NCBI GenBank assembly: GCA_023419655.1
Contig: JAEZXP010000024.1
Location: 1-24,792 of the forward strand
DNA from: Bacillota bacterium
GTDB lineage: Bacteria > Bacillota > Clostridia > Lachnospirales > Lachnospiraceae
DNA: 24,792 nt
Direction of reading: 5' to 3'
The position numbers and the translations under genes were made by a program. The notes under the pieces were generated by a model that was given only the letters and a program-made list of their open reading frames with translations, was not told the origin of the DNA and made no database searches. How positions within the stretch are numbered: the stretch's first letter is position 1; the number at the start of each line of letters is the position of its first letter. Shown piece by piece: positions 22,423 to 24,792 of the stretch.

Positions 22423-22473
22423 AAGGCTATTTTATAATTTCCCGGCCATCCGCCGTAATTATAAAATAGCCTT
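22423..22473 (-). terminator. Long-stem terminator of the NlpC/P60 gene
   Basis: A perfect 17-bp stem (22457-22473 with 22423-22439) has an apical CGGC/GCCG helix in its loop, 17 nt after the stop codon. The minus-strand tail TATTAATTTG is a modest U-tract. The structure is symmetric enough that it could also work from the plus strand (TTTATT). Confidence 0.75.
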
Positions 22474-22490
22474 TATTCTATTAAATCGTA

Positions 22491-23744
22491 CTAATTAACA
22501 ATTCTTCTTACAGCATATACCTTTCTGTAATTATACTGCGATATAATAATACCCTGTCTGGAACTTGCCGCATGCACAATCTTATCGTTTCCTATATACA
22601 TCGCAACATGGTTAACAACACCGCTGCTATTGGTATAGAATATCAAGTCTCCCGGCTGACGGTTGTCTTTATCAATCTTCTTGCCTGCCGATTTGGCCTG
22701 GTCCCTTGAGGTCCGTGGAAGAGTATATCCGAATTGCTTATAAATCGTATACACGAATCCCGAACAGTCAGCACCCTTTGTAAGGCTTGTGCCTCCCCAG
22801 ACATATGGATTCCCTATGAATTTCTGTGCATAATCCGCAATTTCTCTTCCTGAGGAGCTGCCTGAATTGGAGCTGTTAGAGGATGATGTGTCTTCATTCT
22901 TTTTCGGCTCTTCATTCTTCTTATCAGAAGCTTTCTTTGCCTCTTCCTGCCTCCTGGCTTCCTCCTGGCGCTTTCTTTCTTTTTCCTCTGCAAGACGCTG
23001 TAATCTTTCTGCCTCGGCTCTTTCTGCCTCCTGCTGCTGTCTGATTATTCTCTGCTCTTCCTCTATGGATATTGCTTCCTTGAATATAATATCAATGTCC
23101 ACATAAGATTTATGTACATAACCGGTAAAGTCTCCTCCGCCGCTGTCGTCAGTTCCCAGAAGGATTAAAACCCATTCATCCAGTTCCTTTACCACCGGGA
23201 AACGCTCTCCTAAGGGGATAAGCTCCAGGGTTCTGGATTCCTTGCTAGGTTCTTGACGTACACGCAGTGTCTGGGTCTCGACTACCGTAGCATATTTCTC
23301 CGCATGCTCATCTGCCATCTTTTCTGCATCCTTACCCGTTGCAAGGTAATTGGATGCAATATATCCTTCCACGTCTCCGGATACAATCTTAACCCAATCT
23401 CCCTCAAGCCATTCCAATATCTCAGCAGCGCAGCCACGGTATAACTTACCGACCACCTCACTGTCCGTAGACGGCTTGCTTCTTACATTCACATAATTTG
23501 TTGCCGTTGAAACACCCAGATTTGACAATGGGGAGTATATATTGGCATTATATAAACTGGTTATTTTTTCACTTACTTTATTATCACCGCAAGAATATAC
23601 ATCATTCAGGGTTTTGGATATCCCCGCTACGCCGAACTCAACTGCTGTCAAGTGGTCTGCATATGCTTTATCATCTGAAATCGACAAAAACATTAAGGCT
23701 GAAGCTGCAAAAATAGCAGTTTTTAAACCCCGATATTTTCTCAT
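22491..23744 (-). CDS. Secreted SH3 / NlpC-P60 peptidoglycan hydrolase
   Basis: The protein is expected to cut stem peptides of the cell wall (D-glutamyl-diaminopimelate endopeptidase type). From the start chosen here it has 417 residues. It has a signal peptide (about 1-29, basic start, hydrophobic core, cut near AYA-DH), SH3 domain 1 (about 83-137, YVNVRSKPSTDSEVVGKL), SH3 domain 2 (about 152-217, LRVRQEPSKESRTLELI), a charged coiled coil (about 227-285, Glu/Arg/Gln-rich), a Ser/Asn linker and the NlpC/P60 domain (about 300-417). Catalytic Cys327 (ADCSGFVY), His379 (VNHVAMYIG) and His391 (IVHAAS) are present. The frame opens with a TTG at 23759, but GGGAGG lies 7 nt before the ATG at 23744. 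A near-consensus promoter suggests strong expression. Confidence 0.93.
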   Translation of the reverse strand: MRKYRGLKTAIFAASALMFLSISDDKAYADHLTAVEFGVAGISKTLNDVYSCGDNKVSEKITSLYNANIYSPLSNLGVSTATNYVNVRSKPSTDSEVVGKLYRGCAAEILEWLEGDWVKIVSGDVEGYIASNYLATGKDAEKMADEHAEKYATVVETQTLRVRQEPSKESRTLELIPLGERFPVVKELDEWVLILLGTDDSGGGDFTGYVHKSYVDIDIIFKEAISIEEEQRIIRQQQEAERAEAERLQRLAEEKERKRQEEARRQEEAKKASDKKNEEPKKNEDTSSSNSSNSGSSSGREIADYAQKFIGNPYVWGGTSLTKGADCSGFVYTIYKQFGYTLPRTSRDQAKSAGKKIDKDNRQPGDLIFYTNSSGVVNHVAMYIGNDKIVHAASSRQGIIISQYNYRKVYAVRRIVN

Positions 23745-23762
23745 CTGTTTTCCTCCCAAGTA

Positions 23763-23797
23763 TTTGCAGTCATTTTATAACTTTAATTTACTGCAAA
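23763..23797 (-). other. Leader hairpin before the NlpC/P60 gene
   Basis: A perfect 8-bp inverted repeat TTTGCAGT/ACTGCAAA (23790-23797 with 23763-23770), with a 19-nt AT-rich loop, lies between the promoter and the GGGAGG ribosome binding site. No U-tract follows. It may protect the mRNA 5' region or be an operator. Confidence 0.5.
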
Positions 23798-23848
23798 ATG
23801 GATACGCTATGGTGTAATTATTACAAAAGTGTTACATCTTTAATAATA

Positions 23849-23877
23849 ATTATAGCAAACCCTGTACTTGGTGTCAA
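23849..23877 (-). promoter_or_regulatory. Consensus sigma-A promoter of the NlpC/P60 gene
   Basis: On the minus strand both hexamers are perfect: TTGACA (23872-23877), 17 nt, TATAAT (23849-23854), plus an extended TGC. This is the best promoter in the window. The palindrome GTAAT-T-ATTAC (23814-23824) falls in the early leader. Confidence 0.9.
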
Positions 23878-23964
23878 TAAATTATTGTAGAATAATACGT
23901 TAAAAATAGCGAAAACAACACCTTTTTTAACTTTACAGCGATATTTGTACTATTTTAAAATAAA

Positions 23965-24792
23965 TTAATTTTCATTCAAATATCTTTCTACTGCTGTAAT
24001 TGCATTTGCTCCGTCCGATGCCGCAGTAATAATCTGTCTCAAATCTTTCGTCCTTATATCACCGGCAGCAAAGATTCCGGGAATATTTGTTTCACAGTTC
24101 TCCTCTGCTATAATGTAGCCTCCATCATCCGTAGCCACGATATCCTTATAGGTTTGTGAATTCGGTATATACCCTACGGCGATAAATACTCCTGCCACAT
24201 CTATACTGGAAACATCTCCGGTCTTTACATTCTTTATCTCAAGAGACTCCACTGTCTCGGTGCCGTTTATCTTTTCTACAACACTATCCCAGACTACAGT
24301 AACATTATCATTTTCTAAAAGCTTACTAACACTGCTCTTAATCGCCCTGAATTCATCTCTTCTGTGTATGATATACACCTTTTCACATATCCTGGACAAG
24401 AAGATTGCATCCTCAACCGCCACATCTCCCCCACCTACAACGGCAACCGTCTTATTCTTGAAAAATGCTCCATCACAGGTTGCACAATAAGATACTCCCA
24501 GTCCGGAGAACTCCTTTTCACCCGGAACCTCCAGATGGCGCGGCTGTCCCCCCGTAGCAATAATCACTGTTTTCGAGCGGTACTGCGTTCCGTCATCCAG
24601 CGTGACTACCTTCATATCATCCTCCAGCTTAAATTCAGTTACCTCTCCGGTAACAAAGGTTGTATCTAATTTATCACAGTGCTCTCTGAATTTATTGCTG
24701 AGGTCAAAGCCGCTGATTCCCGGTGTACCCGGATAATTATCAACCTCATACGTATTGATAATCTGCCCTCCGCTGATTCCGGCCTTTTCAAT
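23965..24792 (-). CDS. trxB: Thioredoxin-disulfide reductase, C-terminal part (5' end outside window)
   Basis: This flavoenzyme transfers electrons from NADPH to thioredoxin. The frame is open to the window edge, giving 275 codons plus stop of a protein usually about 305-320 long; only the first 30-40 residues, with the FAD GxGxxG motif, are missing. Seen are AGISGGQIINTYEVDNYPG, IIATGGQPRHLEVPGE, the redox-active CATC (GVSYCATCDGAFF), the NADPH-binding VAVVGGGDVAVEDA with HRRDEFRA, and the C-terminal FAD motif GIFAAGDIRTKDLRQIITAASDGANAI. An internal ATG at 24615 is not the start, since conserved sequence continues upstream. No strong terminator follows; a 7-bp AAAATAG/CTATTTT pair with a large loop is the only hint. 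Confidence 0.95.
   Translation of the reverse strand: MEKAGISGGQIINTYEVDNYPGTPGISGFDLSNKFREHCDKLDTTFVTGEVTEFKLEDDMKVVTLDDGTQYRSKTVIIATGGQPRHLEVPGEKEFSGLGVSYCATCDGAFFKNKTVAVVGGGDVAVEDAIFLSRICEKVYIIHRRDEFRAIKSSVSKLLENDNVTVVWDSVVEKINGTETVESLEIKNVKTGDVSSIDVAGVFIAVGYIPNSQTYKDIVATDDGGYIIAEENCETNIPGIFAAGDIRTKDLRQIITAASDGANAITAVERYLNEN

Noticed and set aside
1..24792. CRISPR arrays, insertion sequences, tRNA or rRNA genes
   Set aside because: No regularly spaced repeats, transposase or integrase genes, terminal inverted repeats or tRNA cloverleaf signatures were seen on either strand.

Overview
The window looks like chromosomal DNA of a motile, low-GC Gram-positive anaerobe of the Clostridia, most likely Lachnospiraceae. 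The evidence is the AT-rich intergenic DNA, strong AGGAGG-type ribosome binding sites with frequent TTG and GTG starts, long-form HPF, an FMN riboswitch in front of ribU, and MotAB, CheW and PilZ genes. The family assignment is inference from gene content, not a database match. All 22 recognised genes lie on the minus strand, as expected for a leading-strand housekeeping segment. I see no mobile element, phage gene, CRISPR array, tRNA or rRNA.

In transcription order, from high to low coordinates: trxB (5' end outside the window); a secreted SH3/NlpC-P60 cell-wall hydrolase behind a near-perfect sigma-A promoter; a single-domain PilZ protein; a 770-bp non-coding AT-rich stretch carrying tandem DnaA boxes; hpf; secA; prfB with a programmed +1 frameshift; cheW; an amino-acid ABC importer (binding protein, permease, ATPase); a threonine/lysine branch operon (ThrR-like ACT regulator, hom, an ApgM-family protein that may be the homoserine kinase, lysC); tex; a YdcF-like membrane protein; FMN riboswitch and ribU; the tsaE-tsaB-rimI group for tRNA t6A formation and ribosomal protein acetylation; a small zinc-ribbon protein; motA-motB; and the start of rnz.

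Transcription units are well marked. Intrinsic terminators follow motB, ribU, lysC, the ABC operon, hpf, pilZ and the NlpC/P60 gene. Promoters with 17-18 bp spacing precede most units. The genes fall into four themes: protein synthesis and export (prfB, hpf, secA, tsaE/tsaB/rimI, tex, rnz); aspartate-family amino acids plus amino-acid uptake; riboflavin uptake under FMN control; and motility with c-di-GMP signalling (motAB, cheW, pilZ).

Several start codons were moved from the longest possible ORF on ribosome-binding-site evidence (thrR-like, ABC ATPase and permease, cheW, secA, hpf, NlpC/P60). The prfB start was moved upstream across the frameshift. No clearly new multi-gene system was found. 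The points most worth checking are the orphan tandem DnaA boxes, a 28-nt promoter/leader sequence shared by motA and tsaE, the ApgM-for-ThrB substitution with a palindrome at the operon's promoter, and stacked terminator-like hairpins.
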